DNA from: Erythrobacter sp.
GTDB lineage: Bacteria; Pseudomonadota; Alphaproteobacteria; Sphingomonadales; Sphingomonadaceae
Assembly (NCBI GenBank): GCA_009993635.1
Contig: JAACTC010000006.1
Coordinates: 512,965-576,964 of the forward strand
Direction of reading: 5' to 3'
Length of the DNA: 64,000 nucleotides
A program made the translations under genes and the position numbers. Below, piece by piece: positions 1 to 10,148 of this stretch (position 1 is its first letter; every line of letters begins with the position of its first letter). Below the pieces are notes generated by a model that searched no databases, was not told the origin of the DNA, and saw nothing but the letters and a program-made list of their open reading frames with translations.

Positions 1-2801
1 CCGGCCCCAGCTGGGCGAATCCGCGCTGGCCGCTGACCGATGCGGGCAGCGAAAGCGACCTGACGCAGGCGCTCGATCCCACCGCGATGAAGGTTGCGGT
101 GAAGGAAGCGGCACAGAAGGCTGGCAAACCCACCGATCAGGCCAGCATCGCGCATGCGGCGGAAAACGCCATCCGCGCGATGCTGCTGATCCGCACGTTC
201 CGCGTGCGCGGACACCTGGCCTCCGATCTCGACCCGCTGGGCCTTTCGAAGCGCGAGCTGCCCGAAGACCTGAAGCTGGAATGGCACTTCCCGCCCGAGG
301 CGATGGACGAAGAGATCTACGTCGACGGCAATCTGGGGCTGGACTGGACCACTCCGCGCGAGCTCTACGACGTGCTCAAGGCCAATTACTGCGGCAAGGT
401 CGGCCTTGAATACATGCACATCTCCGATGTGGAGGAACGCCGTTTCCTGCAGGACCGGATCGAAGGACCCGAAGAGGTCATCCAGTTCACGCAGGAGGGC
501 AAACGCGCCATCCTTTCCGCCGTGATCCGGGGCGAGGAGTTCGAGAATTTCCTCGGCAAGAAATACGTCGGCACCAAGCGTTTCGGCCTCGACGGCGGCG
601 AGGGGATGATCCCCGCGCTGGAAGCCGTCATCAAGTATGGCGGCGCCATGGGCGTGCGCGAAATCATTTACGGCATGGCGCACCGCGGCCGGCTGAACGT
701 GCTCGCCAACGTGATGGCCAAGCCGTATCGGGTGATCTTCCACGAATTTTCCGGCGGCAGCGCCAACCCGGAAGATGTCGGCGGCTCGGGCGATGTGAAA
801 TACCACCTCGGCACCAGCACCGACCGCGAATTCGACGGCATCAAGGTTCACATGAGCCTTGTGCCCAACCCCAGCCACCTCGAAGCGGTGGACCCGGTGG
901 TGCTGGGCAAGGCGCGCGCGCAGCAGGCCTTCCGCGACGATCTGAAGAAGCACGAGCAGGTGCTGCCCGTGCTGATCCACGGCGATGCGGCCTTTGCGGG
1001 CCAGGGCATCGTGTGGGAAACGCTCAGCTTCTCCGGCATCCCCGGGTACAATACCGGCGGTGTGATCCACTTCATCATCAACAACCAGATCGGCTTCACC
1101 ACCAGCCCGAAATTCGCCCGCTCCTCGCCCTATCCGAGCGATGTGGCGAAGGGCGTGCAGGCGCCGATCCTGCACGTGAACGGCGACGATCCCGAAGCGG
1201 TGACTTTCGCCTGCAAGCTGGCGATCGAATACCGCCAGACCTTCGGCCGCGACATTGTGATCGACATGTGGTGCTATCGCCGCTTCGGCCATAACGAGGG
1301 CGACGAGCCCAGCTTCACCCAGCCGCAGATGTACGATGCGATCAAGAAGCATCCGAAGATCAGCGTCATCTATTCCGACCGGCTGCTGAAAGACGGTGTG
1401 ATCGAAGACGGCTTCGTGGAATCGCAGCGCAACGAATTCACCGAGCACCTGCAGGAGGAATTCGACGCCGGGAAGAACTACAAGGCGAACGAGGCCGACT
1501 GGTTCGGCGGGCGCTGGGCAGGCATGAACAAACCGGTCGATCCGGAACACGCACGCCGCAACGTCGAAACCGCGATCCCGAAGAAGCTGTTCGAAAGCCT
1601 CGGCCGAACGCTCACCACCGTGCCGGACGAGGTTTCCATCCACCGCACGCTGGGCCGCGTTCTCGATGCCAAACGGGCAATGTTTGAACAGGGCGAAGGC
1701 TTCGACTGGGCCACCGCAGAGGCGCTCGCCTTCGGCAGCCTGGTGACCGAAGGGTACGGCGTGCGCCTGTCGGGCCAGGATTCGGGCCGCGGCACGTTCA
1801 GCCAGCGGCACGCAGTGTGGCACGATCAGAAGGTGGAAGGGGAAAAGTACATCCCCCTCACCACGCTGCCGCACGGTAAGTTCGAGGTCTACGACAGCCC
1901 GCTTTCCGAATATGGCGTGCTGGGCTTCGAATACGGCTTTGCCCTCGCCGATCCCAAGACGCTGGTATTGTGGGAAGCGCAGTTCGGCGACTTCGCCAAT
2001 GGCGCGCAAATCATCATCGACCAGTTCATTGCCAGCGGCGAGGTCAAGTGGCTGCGCGCCAACGGCCTCGTGATGCTGCTGCCCCATGGCTACGAGGGCC
2101 AGGGGCCGGAACACAGCTCCGCCCGGCTCGAACGGTTCCTGCAGCTGTGCGCGAACGACAATATCCAGGTGTGCAACATCACCAGCCCGGCGAACTATTT
2201 CCACGTGCTTCGCCGCCAGATGCTGCGTTCCTTCCGCAAGCCGCTGATCATCATGACACCCAAGAGCCTGCTGCGCCATCCGCTGGCCCGAAGCGAGGCA
2301 AGCGAGTTCATGGGCGATCATCACTTCATGCGCATCAAGTCCGATCTCAAGCAGATCGACGACAAGAAGGTGAAGCGGCTGGTGCTGTGTTCGGGCAAGG
2401 TCGCCTACGACCTGATAGAGAAGCGCGACGAGGAAGAGCTGGACGATGTCTCCATCGTGCGGATCGAGCAGCTTTACCCCTTCCCGGGCGAACCGCTGGC
2501 CGTGCGGCTCGAACGCATGATCAATCTCGAAGAGGTCGTCTGGTGCCAGGAAGAACCGCGCAACAACGGCGCGTGGTTCTTCGTGGGCGAGAAGATCGAA
2601 GCTGCCCTGGCGGCTGCGGGCAAGGACGGGATACGCCCGACCTATGCCGGCCGCGAAGAGGCTGCCTCCCCCGCCACCGGGCTCGCCAAGCGCCATCAGG
2701 CGCAGCAGGAAGCTCTTGTCACGATCGCCCTTGGTCTCGCCGATGGTGGCGAGGCGAAGCGCGCGCTCAAGAAAAAAGAAATCGCCGAAAAGAAGGTCTG
2801 A
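1..2801 (+). CDS. sucA: 2-oxoglutarate dehydrogenase E1 component (5' truncated by window edge)
   Basis: This is the thiamine-diphosphate-dependent E1 subunit of the cytoplasmic 2-oxoglutarate dehydrogenase complex, which decarboxylates 2-oxoglutarate and passes the succinyl group to lipoyl-E2 in the TCA cycle. The frame is open from base 3, so the start codon lies outside the window; upstream of the first in-frame ATG at 87 the translation (GPSWANPRWP) already fits the family. The conserved MAHRGRLNVL block is near 675, and the cofactor pocket HGDAAFAGQG...INNQIGFTT is at about 978-1100. The C-terminal transketolase-like half runs to the TGA at 2801. sucB begins 6 bases later, so the two are surely co-transcribed and co-translated in stoichiometric amounts. 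Identification is very secure; only the N-terminus is missing. Confidence 0.97.
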   Translation, partial: GPSWANPRWPLTDAGSESDLTQALDPTAMKVAVKEAAQKAGKPTDQASIAHAAENAIRAMLLIRTFRVRGHLASDLDPLGLSKRELPEDLKLEWHFPPEAMDEEIYVDGNLGLDWTTPRELYDVLKANYCGKVGLEYMHISDVEERRFLQDRIEGPEEVIQFTQEGKRAILSAVIRGEEFENFLGKKYVGTKRFGLDGGEGMIPALEAVIKYGGAMGVREIIYGMAHRGRLNVLANVMAKPYRVIFHEFSGGSANPEDVGGSGDVKYHLGTSTDREFDGIKVHMSLVPNPSHLEAVDPVVLGKARAQQAFRDDLKKHEQVLPVLIHGDAAFAGQGIVWETLSFSGIPGYNTGGVIHFIINNQIGFTTSPKFARSSPYPSDVAKGVQAPILHVNGDDPEAVTFACKLAIEYRQTFGRDIVIDMWCYRRFGHNEGDEPSFTQPQMYDAIKKHPKISVIYSDRLLKDGVIEDGFVESQRNEFTEHLQEEFDAGKNYKANEADWFGGRWAGMNKPVDPEHARRNVETAIPKKLFESLGRTLTTVPDEVSIHRTLGRVLDAKRAMFEQGEGFDWATAEALAFGSLVTEGYGVRLSGQDSGRGTFSQRHAVWHDQKVEGEKYIPLTTLPHGKFEVYDSPLSEYGVLGFEYGFALADPKTLVLWEAQFGDFANGAQIIIDQFIASGEVKWLRANGLVMLLPHGYEGQGPEHSSARLERFLQLCANDNIQVCNITSPANYFHVLRRQMLRSFRKPLIIMTPKSLLRHPLARSEASEFMGDHHFMRIKSDLKQIDDKKVKRLVLCSGKVAYDLIEKRDEEELDDVSIVRIEQLYPFPGEPLAVRLERMINLEEVVWCQEEPRNNGAWFFVGEKIEAALAAAGKDGIRPTYAGREEAASPATGLAKRHQAQQEALVTIALGLADGGEAKRALKKKEIAEKKV

Positions 2802-2807
2802 CGCATC

Positions 2808-4094
2808 ATGGCTACCGAAATTACGGTCCCCCAACTCGGTGAATCGGTCACCGAAGGCACGATCGCCGAATGGCTCAAGCAACCCGGCGATGCCGTGGCT
2901 GTGGACGAGCCCATTGCAAGCCTGGAAACGGACAAGGTCGCGGTCGACGTGCCCTCCCCCGTTGCCGGGGTGATCGAGGAACTGCGCGCCGAGGTGGGCG
3001 ACAATGTCGAAGTCGGCGCGGTGATCGCAACCGTGGCGGAAGGCGCGACCGGTGCCGCCAAGGGTGACGAGGCGAACCGCGATCAGGGGCCCGGCAAGTC
3101 CGGGGGCAGCAAGCCCGCATCGGATGCCGCCAAGGCCAAGGACGCCGACACCGGACAGGCCGCATACGGCAATCACGACGAAGGCGGAAGCGAGGGCAGC
3201 CAGACGCTTTCACCCGCCGTGCGCCGTGCGGTGCTGGAATACGGCGTCGACCCGAGCAGCATCAAGGGCACCGGCAAGGACGGCCGCCTGACCAAGGAAG
3301 ACGTGATCGCGGCGGCGAAGAACAAGGACGAAGGCGGCTCCGCGCCCTCGCCCGCTCCCGCAGCATCCGCGCCCGCCAACGTGTCCTCCGGCGAGCGCCG
3401 TGAGGAACGCGTGAAGATGACGCGCATGCGCCAGACCATCGCCAAGCGGTTGAAGGGCGCGCAGGAAGAAGCCGCGCTGCTGACCACCTTCAACGATTGC
3501 GATATGAGCGCGGTCATCGAAACGCGCGAAAAGTACAAGGATCTGTTCGCCAAGAAGCACGACATCAAGCTCGGCTTCATGGGCTTTTTCGCCAAGGCCG
3601 CTTGCCTTGCACTGAAGGACGTGCCCGCCGCCAACGCCTACATCGAAGGCGACGAGATCGTGTACCACGACTACGTCGATATCTCGGTCGCGGTGTCTGC
3701 GCCCAACGGCCTCGTCGTCCCGGTCATCCGCGACGCCGACAAGAAGGGCTTCGCGCAGATCGAGAAGGACATCGCGGACTTCGGCGCACGCGCCAAGGAC
3801 GGCACGCTGACGATGGACGACATGAAGGGCGGCACCTTCACCATCTCCAACGGTGGCGTGTTCGGTTCGCTGATGAGCACCCCGATCATCAACCCGCCGC
3901 AGAGCGCGGTGCTGGGCCTCCACCGGATCGAGGATCGCCCCGTGGCGGTGAACGGCGAAGTCGTGATCAAGCCGATGATGTATATCGCGCTGAGCTACGA
4001 CCACCGCCTGATCGACGGGCGCGAGGCGGTGACCGCACTCAAGATCATGAAGGAAGCGATCGAAGATCCGACCCGGATGCTGATCGATTTGTAA
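2808..4094 (+). CDS. sucB: Dihydrolipoyllysine succinyltransferase E2 of 2-oxoglutarate dehydrogenase
   Basis: E2 core of the 2-oxoglutarate dehydrogenase complex, moving succinyl from lipoate to CoA. The 428 residues show an N-terminal lipoyl domain (residues 1-76, lipoylated Lys43 in [12 protein letters not shown]), an Ala/Lys-rich linker, an E3-binding domain (about 134-170, [16 protein letters not shown]), a second linker rich in Pro/Ala, and a catalytic domain ending in the signature [12 protein letters not shown] with catalytic His about residue 399 and Asp about 403. Length and domain order are normal for SucB, and the sucA neighbour distinguishes it from the pyruvate dehydrogenase E2. 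The lpd gene that normally follows directly is displaced by a GIY-YIG cassette. Confidence 0.97.
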   Translation: MATEITVPQLGESVTEGTIAEWLKQPGDAVAVDEPIASLETDKVAVDVPSPVAGVIEELRAEVGDNVEVGAVIATVAEGATGAAKGDEANRDQGPGKSGGSKPASDAAKAKDADTGQAAYGNHDEGGSEGSQTLSPAVRRAVLEYGVDPSSIKGTGKDGRLTKEDVIAAAKNKDEGGSAPSPAPAASAPANVSSGERREERVKMTRMRQTIAKRLKGAQEEAALLTTFNDCDMSAVIETREKYKDLFAKKHDIKLGFMGFFAKAACLALKDVPAANAYIEGDEIVYHDYVDISVAVSAPNGLVVPVIRDADKKGFAQIEKDIADFGARAKDGTLTMDDMKGGTFTISNGGVFGSLMSTPIINPPQSAVLGLHRIEDRPVAVNGEVVIKPMMYIALSYDHRLIDGREAVTALKIMKEAIEDPTRMLIDL

Positions 4095-4102
4095 TATGAG
4101 AA

Positions 4103-4435
4103 TTGCGCTCCTGCGAAAGCAGGAGCCCAGGGTGGAGACGAACGACGAAACCGGGATGGGTCTACATCTTGGCAAGCGCGCGCAACGGAACCACCTACAC
4201 AGGTGTTACCAACGATCTTGCGCACAGGATGCACCAGCACCTTTCCGGGGCGGTCGCCGGTTTTGCGAAGAACCATGATTGCCGTGCGCTCGTCTGGTTT
4301 GAGCGACACGACGATATTCAGGATGCGCGACTGCGCGAATGGCGGATAAAGAAGTGGAAACGGGCTTGGAAGCTTGAACTGATTGAGAAGGACAACCCCC
4401 GATGGAAAGACCTTACCGATCAGATTCACCAATGA
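4103..4435 (+). CDS. GIY-YIG nuclease-domain protein inserted between sucB and lpd
   Basis: Small single-domain GIY-YIG protein of the UvrC-N/YhbQ-like group. The motif pair is visible as GWVYILAS (about residues 18-25) and TYTGVT (31-36), followed by the conserved Arg in DLAHRMHQH (about 42) and the metal-binding Glu region LREWRIKKWKR. The only in-frame start candidate is TTG at 4103, which lies in the left hairpin repeat; the domain itself begins near codon 18, where in-frame ACG ACG AAA CCG may be a decayed ATG. The true start, and even whether it is translated, are therefore uncertain. It sits alone between two core TCA genes and is bracketed by inverted copies of a 20-nt hairpin, suggesting a mobile cassette rather than a TCA function. 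Catalytic activity has to be inferred from the family. Confidence 0.75.
   Translation: MRSCESRSPGWRRTTKPGWVYILASARNGTTYTGVTNDLAHRMHQHLSGAVAGFAKNHDCRALVWFERHDDIQDARLREWRIKKWKRAWKLELIEKDNPRWKDLTDQIHQ
4107..4126. repeat. REP-like 20-nt hairpin, copy 1
   Basis: Perfect 8-bp stem with a GAAA tetraloop, GCTCCTGCGAAAGCAGGAGC, 12 bases after the sucB stop codon. Its exact reverse complement occurs at 4444-4463 on the other side of the GIY-YIG gene, so the two copies form inverted ends of a roughly 360-bp segment. There is no U-tract behind it, so it does not look like a classical intrinsic terminator. Confidence 0.85.
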
Positions 4436-4443
4436 CGCCCTAG

Positions 4444-4463
4444 GCTCCTGCTTTCGCAGGAGC
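4444..4463. repeat. REP-like 20-nt hairpin, copy 2 (inverted)
   Basis: GCTCCTGCTTTCGCAGGAGC is the exact reverse complement of the hairpin at 4107-4126 and lies 8 bases after the GIY-YIG stop. The flanks are also partly related: CCAGGG follows copy 1, and CCCTAG, its near complement, precedes copy 2. It ends 22 bases before the lpd start. Confidence 0.85.
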
Positions 4464-4485
4464 GCCGGAGTACGAAGGTAGAGAT

Positions 4486-5904
<1,419 letters not shown>

Positions 5905-5919
5905 CCCTTGCGGGCATGG

Positions 5920-5955
5920 CCCTGTGGTGTATTACATGACTAATGCACCACAGGG
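5920..5955. promoter_or_regulatory. 36-nt palindrome overlapping the 5' leader of the serine hydrolase gene
   Basis: Arms of 15 nt, CCCTGTGGTGTATTA and TAATGCACCACAGGG, pair with one G-U wobble around the loop CATGAC. The right arm ends in CAGGG, directly abutting the GAGAG that precedes ATG 5964, so in mRNA the hairpin would cover part of the ribosome site; in DNA the ATTA-N6-TAAT core looks like a dimeric regulator operator. It could also close the sucA-lpd transcript, but no U-tract follows. Confidence 0.6.
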
Positions 5956-5963
5956 AGAGATCG

Positions 5964-7301
5964 ATGTTCCGTTATAGCCTGGCAGCTTTTGCCATCGCCT
6001 TTGCCGCGCCCGCCATCGGGCAGGATGCAGAGGCGATGGATACTTACGTCGCCTCCAAAACCGACGACGGCACCTTCATGGGCGCCGTGCTGGTGGCCGA
6101 AGGTGACGATATCCTGCTCGACAAGGGCTATGGCATGGCCAGCCTCGAATGGGGCATCCCCAATGGGGGTGACGTCAAATATCGCATCGGTTCAGTCACC
6201 AAGCAGTTCACCGCTGCGGCGATCATGCTGCTGGAAGACCAGGGCAAGCTGACGCTCGACGCGCCGATTGCGACCTATCTGGAGGATGCACCTGCCAGCT
6301 GGCAGACGATCACCGTCCAGAACCTGCTCAACCACACATCCGGCATCCCGAATTTCACGGCGGAGGAGGATTTTCTTCGCTTCAAGATGCTGCCGACCAC
6401 GCGAGACGGCATCATCGAGACGTTCCGCGATGCGCCGCTCGATTTCACGCCGGGGAGCGAATATTCCTATTCGAACTCGGGCTACATCCTGCTGTCTGCG
6501 ATTATCGAGAACGTCAGCGGCCAGACCTATGCCGATTTCGTGCAGGCCAACATCTTTGATCCGCTGGGCATGAGCGGTAGCGGGGTGGCGGACAACACCG
6601 CGATCATCGCGCGCCAGGCATCGGGCTACACGCCTGGCGAGGATGGCATCGGCCGCGCCGAATACTCCAATCTCGACATTCCGCAGGGCGCGGGCGCGAT
6701 CTATTCCACGCCCCGCGACATGCTGAAATGGCAGCGCGGGCTGTATGGCGGGAAGCTGCTTTCACCCGCATCGCTGCAGACCTTGGTCACGCCCGCGCTG
6801 GATGGCTACGCGCTGGGCGTCATGGTGCGCAAAAATGATACCGGGACGGTCTATTTCCACAGCGGCGGGATCGAAGGGTTCAACAGCTGGCTGGCCTACG
6901 ATCCGGACCGCGAGATCTCGGTCGTCGTGCTCGGCAACCTCAACGGGCGCACGCCTTCCGAAATCGGCAGCGCCTTGATGGATGTGGCGCAGGGCGGCGA
7001 ATTGCCGGTGGCAGTCGACCGTCAGGTGGCAGAGACCGATCCCGCAACCCTCGCCCAGTACGAGGGGAACTATGTCATCGCCCCAAGCTTCGCGATCCGC
7101 ATGTTCGTGGAAAATGGCAAGCTGATGGCGCAGGCCACCGGGCAATCCGCCGCGCAGCTTTACGCGCAGGAGGGAGAGGAAGATTTCTTCTTCCTCAAGG
7201 TCGTCGATGCGCAGGTGCGCTTCAACCGCGACGATTCAGGCGACGTGACCTCGCTGACGCTCTATCAGGGCGGGCAGGAGATCCCCGGCATGAAGGAATA
7301 G
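5964..7301 (+). CDS. Periplasmic serine hydrolase, class C beta-lactamase / PBP4*-like
   Basis: Penicillin-binding-protein-like serine hydrolase (beta-lactamase family). ATG 5964 is preferred over the in-frame ATG 5943 because AGGGAGAG lies just upstream of 5964 and the protein then starts with a clean signal peptide, MFRYSLAAFAIAFAAPAIGQ (cleavage after about residue 20). The active site is SVTK (Ser77-Lys80) with the second-motif YSN (169-171) and a third-motif-like HSGG; HTSG near 124-127 is also typical. A C-terminal domain of about 100 residues follows the catalytic part, as in many esterase/D-Ala-D-Ala peptidase relatives. The next gene starts one base after the stop, so it leads a three-gene operon. 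Substrate cannot be told from sequence: peptidoglycan, D-peptide or ester are all possible. Confidence 0.88.
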   Translation: MFRYSLAAFAIAFAAPAIGQDAEAMDTYVASKTDDGTFMGAVLVAEGDDILLDKGYGMASLEWGIPNGGDVKYRIGSVTKQFTAAAIMLLEDQGKLTLDAPIATYLEDAPASWQTITVQNLLNHTSGIPNFTAEEDFLRFKMLPTTRDGIIETFRDAPLDFTPGSEYSYSNSGYILLSAIIENVSGQTYADFVQANIFDPLGMSGSGVADNTAIIARQASGYTPGEDGIGRAEYSNLDIPQGAGAIYSTPRDMLKWQRGLYGGKLLSPASLQTLVTPALDGYALGVMVRKNDTGTVYFHSGGIEGFNSWLAYDPDREISVVVLGNLNGRTPSEIGSALMDVAQGGELPVAVDRQVAETDPATLAQYEGNYVIAPSFAIRMFVENGKLMAQATGQSAAQLYAQEGEEDFFFLKVVDAQVRFNRDDSGDVTSLTLYQGGQEIPGMKE

Positions 7302-7302
7302 G

Positions 7303-8130
7303 ATGACGCGCGCGGCGGCCATGGCAGCTCTGGGGGGGCCGACACTGGCCGGCCTCGCCTACTTGGCGCTGTTCGGCGCGCCGACGCATTATTTGGCGAT
7401 CAATGCCGCGGCGCTGGCTTTGGCAGCGGCGATCCTGTTCATCGGCCTGCCCCAGCCTGGCAGCCGCGCCCGCTTGGTGGCGGGCGCCATACTGCTCGCG
7501 CTGTTCGTGGCCCCGCTGGTGACCGGCCCCACGATCGCCGGGCCGTTTACCGATGGCGTCAACCGCTGGCTGCCGCTCGGCCCCTTCATGCTCAACGCCG
7601 GGATGCTGGCCATCCCTCCGCTGGTGGTGCTTGCCGCGCATGACGATCACGCAGGCCCGCCCGCGCTGCTCGCGGCCCTGCTGATCGCGCTGGTGCAGCC
7701 CGACTTCGCCAGCGCGCTTGCGCTTACCGGCGGGGCCGTGGGCATCTATCAGGTGCGCGGGCACTGGAGCGCGGGCCTGGTCGTGATCGCGGGTTTCTTC
7801 ATCGCCATCTCCGCCGCGCTGCGCGGGGAATTGCCGCCCGAAGCCTTTGTGGAGCGCATCCTGCTGGATGCCTTCGGCCAGAGCATCGCGATGGGTCTGC
7901 TGCTCGCCCTCTCGCTGGCGGGGGCCACGCTGGCGATGCTGTTCGGCACCGGCCTGCCGCGCATCGCGCGCTATCCGATCGGAATGACGCTGTTCGGCTT
8001 CCTGCTCGCATCGATGATCTCGACCTACCCTACCCCGCTCGCAGGCTATGGTGCGGCCGCCATTATCGGCTTTGCGCTGGCCCACGCCCTTGCCTTTGCG
8101 CTGCCCGATGCGCCACAATCGCCGGCATGA
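7303..8130 (+). CDS. Polytopic membrane protein with distant SEDS (FtsW/RodA)-like motifs
   Basis: 275-residue protein, mostly hydrophobic, with about eight predicted membrane helices. I do not recognise a named family with certainty. [18 protein letters not shown] (about 85-102) recalls the GxRRWLxLGxxxxQPSE segment of FtsW/RodA, and [10 protein letters not shown] (about 127-136) recalls their QPDLGTA loop, so it may be a shortened, divergent SEDS-like protein. It starts one base after the serine hydrolase stop and overlaps the following VOC gene by four bases (ATGA), so the three are translationally coupled. A PBP-like hydrolase next to a SEDS-like protein would make sense for envelope work, but this is inference. 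Confidence 0.6.
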   Translation: MTRAAAMAALGGPTLAGLAYLALFGAPTHYLAINAAALALAAAILFIGLPQPGSRARLVAGAILLALFVAPLVTGPTIAGPFTDGVNRWLPLGPFMLNAGMLAIPPLVVLAAHDDHAGPPALLAALLIALVQPDFASALALTGGAVGIYQVRGHWSAGLVVIAGFFIAISAALRGELPPEAFVERILLDAFGQSIAMGLLLALSLAGATLAMLFGTGLPRIARYPIGMTLFGFLLASMISTYPTPLAGYGAAAIIGFALAHALAFALPDAPQSPA

Positions 8131-8561
8131 GCATTCCCCCCTTCCATCTCGCCTTTCCGGTCCACGATCTCGATTCGGCGCGCAATTTCTATGGCGCGCT
8201 GCTCGGCTGCCGGGAGGGACGATCCGACAGGGACTGGATCGATTTCGATTTCTTCGGTCACCAGATCGTCGCCCATGTCGCCCCGGCCAGCGTCGCGGCG
8301 CGCGCGGCGGGCGAGGATCGCAACGCGGTGGATGGCGACGCGGTGCCTGTGCCCCATTTCGGCGTCGTCCTATCGATGGAGACCTGGCAGGCGCTGGCCG
8401 ACCGGCTGAGCGCGGCGGGTCTGCAGTTCATCATCGAACCCACGATCCGCTTTCGCGACCGGCCCGGCGAACAGGCGACGATGTTCTTCCGCGATCCCAG
8501 CGGCAATGCGATCGAGATCAAGGCGATGGCCGATCCGGAAAACCTCTTTGCCCGCAATTGA
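8127..8561 (+). CDS. VOC (glyoxalase/bleomycin-resistance) superfamily protein
   Basis: 144-residue two-module vicinal-oxygen-chelate protein. The N-terminal [19 protein letters not shown] has the first metal-ligand position (His at about 7 or 13), VPHFGVVLS carries a second His, and the C-terminal [15 protein letters not shown] has the conserved Glu of the betaalphabetabetabeta fold. ATG overlaps the upstream stop as ATGA, implying translational coupling with the membrane protein. The family covers glyoxalases, dioxygenases and thiol transferases, so the reaction cannot be assigned. Confidence 0.85.
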   Translation: MSIPPFHLAFPVHDLDSARNFYGALLGCREGRSDRDWIDFDFFGHQIVAHVAPASVAARAAGEDRNAVDGDAVPVPHFGVVLSMETWQALADRLSAAGLQFIIEPTIRFRDRPGEQATMFFRDPSGNAIEIKAMADPENLFARN

Positions 8562-8609
8562 GGGCCGCGCGCGATTGAACGGCTGATCGATCGTCGCTAG
8601 CTGCGGGCA

Positions 8610-9377
8610 ATGCCCGTAGCCGAAGCCGCCATCATCCTGACCCCCGTGCTCGACTGGCTCGACCTGATCGGGGTCGCCGTGTTTGCGCTGTCCGGTGCGC
8701 TGATCGCCGCGCGCGAGCGGCAGACATTCGTGACGATGAGCTTTTTCGCGCTGGTCACCGGCGTTGGCGGCGGGACGGTGCGCGACCTGCTGATCGATGC
8801 ACCCGTCTTCTGGGTAAAGCACCCCTGGTACGCTGCCGTCTGCATGGTCATGGCGCTGATCGTCTGGAACACCCCTACCCGCTGGTGGCAGGGCAAGCTG
8901 TTCGACTACGCCGATGGCATCGGGCTGGCGGCATATTCCGTCCTCGGCGCGGCAAAGGCGATGAGTTACGGCCTGCCACCGGTCTCCGCCATGATCATGG
9001 GGATCATCACCGGGACGGTAGGCGGCACGATCCGCGATGTGATCGCAGGCCGCCCGTCGATCCTGATGCGGCCCGAACTCTATGTAACCGCAGCGGCGCT
9101 TTCGGCAGGGCTGTGCAGCTTTGGCATGTGGCTGTTCGAGCCGACCGGCCTGACCGACTGGCTCGTCTGGGCCGTCGCCGCGCTGGCCGGGTTGGTCCTG
9201 CGCAGCGCGGCGATCCGCTTCAACCTGGGCCTGCCGGCGTTCCACGAGCGCGAAATGGCCAGCGACCGGGAAACGGAAATCGGGGCGGAAGCAGTGGCCG
9301 AGGCGACGGCGCCGGAAAGCGACGGGCTCTTTTTCGAAGACGAAGCGACCGCCAACGAAGAAGGCTCACAGACCTGA
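8610..9377 (+). CDS. TRIC-family (UPF0126/YicG-like) cation channel protein
   Basis: Inner-membrane protein of the trimeric intracellular cation channel-like family. It shows the internally repeated pattern of two three-helix units: DLIGVAVFALSGALIAAR with GGGTVRDLL (about 54-62) in the first, and the parallel DGIGLAAYSVLGA with GTVGGTIRDVI in the second. A polar tail of about 45 residues follows the last helix, longer than in YicG. ATG 8610 follows a short spacer after the VOC gene. Prokaryotic members conduct K+ or small solutes; no substrate is apparent here. Confidence 0.88.
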   Translation: MPVAEAAIILTPVLDWLDLIGVAVFALSGALIAARERQTFVTMSFFALVTGVGGGTVRDLLIDAPVFWVKHPWYAAVCMVMALIVWNTPTRWWQGKLFDYADGIGLAAYSVLGAAKAMSYGLPPVSAMIMGIITGTVGGTIRDVIAGRPSILMRPELYVTAAALSAGLCSFGMWLFEPTGLTDWLVWAVAALAGLVLRSAAIRFNLGLPAFHEREMASDRETEIGAEAVAEATAPESDGLFFEDEATANEEGSQT

Positions 9378-9399
9378 GGTCCGAGAGCCTTCGATTATT
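9360..9399. terminator. Bidirectional terminator between convergent genes
   Basis: GAAGGCTC (9360-9367) pairs with GAGCCTTC (9385-9392), enclosing the inner stem GACCTGAGGTC; GATTATT follows on the plus strand and TTCTTCGTT on the minus strand. It overlaps the stop codon of the TRIC gene and lies 20 bases beyond the end of the minus-strand gene at 9420. Confidence 0.7.
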
Positions 9400-9419
9400 C
9401 CGGTCGGGCCAGGCGGCGA

Positions 9420-10148
9420 TCAATACGGCGCGGCGTAGCCCTCGTCGCTGGCATAGCCACCGTCCGCTTCCAACTCGCTGTAATCCTCACCGGGTACCGG
9501 GCCGCCGGGATAGGCAGGCTGAGCCGTCCCCTGCGGCGCGGCATAAGCTGGTGCGGAATAGGTTTCTGCCCGCGCGCGTGCATAGAGATCGTCCGTATAT
9601 TGCGGATCGCCATAGACCTCGTTGCCCGCCTGGTAGCTGACGCCGCCCCGGCCGTAATCGATGTCGAGCACGCGGCCCGCGCCGGAGACCTGGCAGGCGA
9701 AGGCATCGCCGCTGTAAAGCGTACCGCTGACCGAATAGCCACGCGTCGTGCGCCCGACATTGTCGACCGATCCGATCCGCTGGTCACGCTCCACCTGCTG
9801 GACACAGGCGTCGACAGCGCGATCGAATTCGGAGCTCGCCACATCGTCCATCTCGTAGCCGCGATCGCGATCCTTGTTGCTGGTGGCGGACAGCACGGCG
9901 AAGATGCCGCCAATGATCAGCGCACCGGCAACGACATCGCCCGCATCGATCCGATCATTATGGTGCCGGCGATAGCGGTAGCGGCGATACTGGTTCGCCT
10001 CGTCCGCGCCATCGTTCACCACGGTCTTCACGACAAAACCGGTCTGCATCGCAGGCTGCGTGACTTGCGGCAGCTCTGCGGCCTGGGCCGGCGCAGTCAC
10101 CAGCGCGGCGGCCGCGCAGGCGAGCGAGAATCTGGAGATATGGCGCAT
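9420..10148 (-). CDS. Secreted protein with glycine-rich hydrophobic segment (paralogue of 10296-10829)
   Basis: Exported protein of unknown function. ATG at 10148 gives a signal peptide MRHISRFSLACAAAALVTAPAQA; an in-frame ATG at 10183 would add 12 residues and cannot be excluded. After the signal come a basic RRYRYRRHH patch and a hydrophobic AGDVVAGALIIGGIFAVLSA stretch, then a roughly 90-residue domain with one Cys pair (DACVQQ and FACQVS) and a low-complexity Tyr/Ala/Pro/Gly tail. The hydrophobic stretch, Cys pair and RGYSVSGTLYSG block recur in the next gene, so the two are tandem duplicates. Proteins of this kind are common and unannotated in sphingomonads. Confidence 0.75.
   Translation of the reverse strand: MRHISRFSLACAAAALVTAPAQAAELPQVTQPAMQTGFVVKTVVNDGADEANQYRRYRYRRHHNDRIDAGDVVAGALIIGGIFAVLSATSNKDRDRGYEMDDVASSEFDRAVDACVQQVERDQRIGSVDNVGRTTRGYSVSGTLYSGDAFACQVSGAGRVLDIDYGRGGVSYQAGNEVYGDPQYTDDLYARARAETYSAPAYAAPQGTAQPAYPGGPVPGEDYSELEADGGYASDEGYAAPY

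Noticed and set aside
4107..4126. Hairpin after sucB as intrinsic terminator
   Set aside because: No U-tract, and an inverted identical copy occurs before lpd; better explained as a repeat.
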